Shown here piece after piece: positions 20,007-20,949 of a DNA stretch of 20,949 bases (the stretch's first letter is position 1; the number at the start of each line of letters is the position of its first letter). The notes under the pieces are model-generated. The model saw only the letters and a list, made by a program, of their open reading frames with translations, searched no databases and was not told the DNA's origin. The DNA is from Elysia marginata (taxonomy: Eukaryota; Mollusca; Gastropoda; Plakobranchidae): positions 221,977 to 242,925 of the forward strand of contig BMAT01005544.1 in assembly GCA_019649035.1 (NCBI GenBank), in the 5' to 3' direction. The position numbers were made by a program, and so were the translations under genes.

Positions 20007-20091
20007 GTATCTTCGGTCGTCTTTTAGCCTGAAAGACTTACTGGATGACAGCCAATATGAGTTGAAGTTATCAATATTAAACGATATAATG
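20007..20091 (+). CDS. Candidate internal coding exon of an unidentified gene
   Basis: An 85-base segment lies between an acceptor-like ATTTGTAG (ending 20006) and a donor GTAAGA (from 20092). In phase 1 it is fully open and reads YLRSSFSLKDLLDDSQYE followed by LKLSILNDIM, a charged, helix-prone composition typical of a real exon. I do not recognise the protein and no neighbouring exon is evident in the window, so it would belong to a gene with long introns extending beyond it. The call rests only on splice signals and an open frame. Confidence 0.35.
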
Positions 20092-20259
20092 GTAAGAACT
20101 TTGTTGAGGACATTTCCCTACTTCGATTGGTCTATTCAATCTAACCAACCTTAATATCGATATGTTTGTTTAGTGCCAATGCAATTATTTGGTAATTACG
20201 ATTAATGTAATGTTATGCGATTCATGCCAAGCCTAAATTAAGGTTGACTATTGCATTCA

Positions 20260-20750
20260 GTACCAAAAAAAAATCCTCAAGTGTTACATCGAGCCTGTCC
20301 TCTTGTGTAGATCTGAAACTTGGACCCTTGACCAACAAATGCTGAAATTCGTGTATGCAACAGAAGTGAGGTTTTTTGAGGTGTATACTGAGAATTTCAT
20401 GGACGGCAAAGAAGACAAATCAAAAGTTCTGGAAAAGAGCGACACCGGAAGAAAATTGTATGCGACAATACGCCGAAGAAAGGGAAAATATTGGGGAAAC
20501 TTTATGAAGCTACTGCGGCTGGAATGTATTGTTACCACGGAGAAGTTGAATGACAAACGGAGCAGGGGTAGGTAGAGAGAGAGAGAAGCTATTGGACGGA
20601 CTCATCCTTGGATGGGAGCACAAAGACCTGTAGACCATCTGAAATGAACTGATGATAGAGAGAAATGAAGGTCTAGGCCTGTGATCGCCGACGCCGTCCT
20701 GTTTGGCACTTGATGATGATGATGATGATGATGATGGTGGTGATGATGAT
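20260..20750 (+). mobile_element. 3' end of a non-LTR retrotransposon with (TGA)n tail
   Basis: The frame from about 20264 reads KKILKCYIEPVLLCRSETW and then an RRRKGKYWGNFMK-like segment and a basic KRSRGR segment (to 20575). These are hallmarks of the end of the reverse transcriptase ORF in RTE/Jockey-like LINEs (the LL-C-SETW box, the R-R-x-K-W/Y-GH-like box and the RGR box). A stop at 20573 and frame changes follow, but related sequence continues to about 20705. The element ends in (TGA/ATG)n at 20711-20750, the simple-repeat tail usual for RTE-type elements. It is truncated at the 5' end, as is usual for LINE copies. Confidence 0.75.
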
Positions 20751-20844
20751 TGTTATCTATGATAGCCACCATGCCCACCAATCACAGGAAGGTACACAGG
20801 TGGTGTTGGAAGTTTTATGATCTCTAAGCTTATCAAGATGGAAA

Positions 20845-20883
<39 letters not shown>

Positions 20884-20949
20884 CAACCTTTATATTTATC
20901 CAGTTATTTGTCTATCTATGTAACTATCTGTCTATCTATCTATCTATCT
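20845..20949. repeat. (CTAT)n microsatellite, runs off the window
   Basis: A pure run of CTAT units at 20845-20882, a short unique stretch, then degenerate CTAT/TCTG units from about 20910 to the last base. Confidence 0.95.

Overview
The window is animal nuclear DNA. It has split genes with GT-AG introns, AT-rich non-coding sequence, long di-, tri- and tetranucleotide tracts, and fossils of PIF/Harbinger, mariner and non-LTR elements. The mix would suit a lophotrochozoan such as a mollusc, but that is an inference and the sequence does not prove it.

Only one gene is well supported: a two-coding-exon, plus-strand, secreted cholinesterase-like protein (exons 6668-8160 and 9772-9919, 546 aa). 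Fold, three disulfides, signal peptide and the position of the C-terminal intron all match animal cholinesterases. All three catalytic positions are changed (Ser to Gly219, Glu to Ala346, His to Ser458), and the loop carrying the choline-binding Trp is shortened. The intact frame and clean splice sites suggest a working non-enzymatic (pseudoenzyme) protein rather than a dead gene.

Layout. 1-120: near-perfect fold-back with a duplicated arm. 121-3774: mostly AT-rich, with two unassigned GC-richer blocks. 3775-5969: fossil PIF/Harbinger transposon with both of its genes (transposase on plus, Myb/SANT-like protein on minus), inverted ends and TAA flanks. 6021-6138: one-arm copy of a fold-back repeat. 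6640-10133: the cholinesterase-like gene with its 1.6-kb, microsatellite-laden intron and poly(A) signals. 10355-10647: (GACA/GAGA) satellite. 10992-11209: complete 218-bp palindromic copy of the fold-back repeat, so the gene lies between two related copies. 11990-14540: two decayed mariner transposases placed head to head. 15010-16404: ATA/ATG-rich tract, a tRNA-like (SINE-head) segment and a 455-bp AGT tract. 16405-20000: mostly AT-rich, with one GC-richer block containing a short tandem duplication. 20007-20091: candidate exon of an unidentified gene. 20260-20750: 3' end of a non-LTR retrotransposon with a (TGA)n tail. The window ends in (CTAT)n.

No operon, CRISPR array, true tRNA or rRNA gene was seen. 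The transposon pieces do not form a working system; the unusual element is the catalytically disarmed cholinesterase-like gene.
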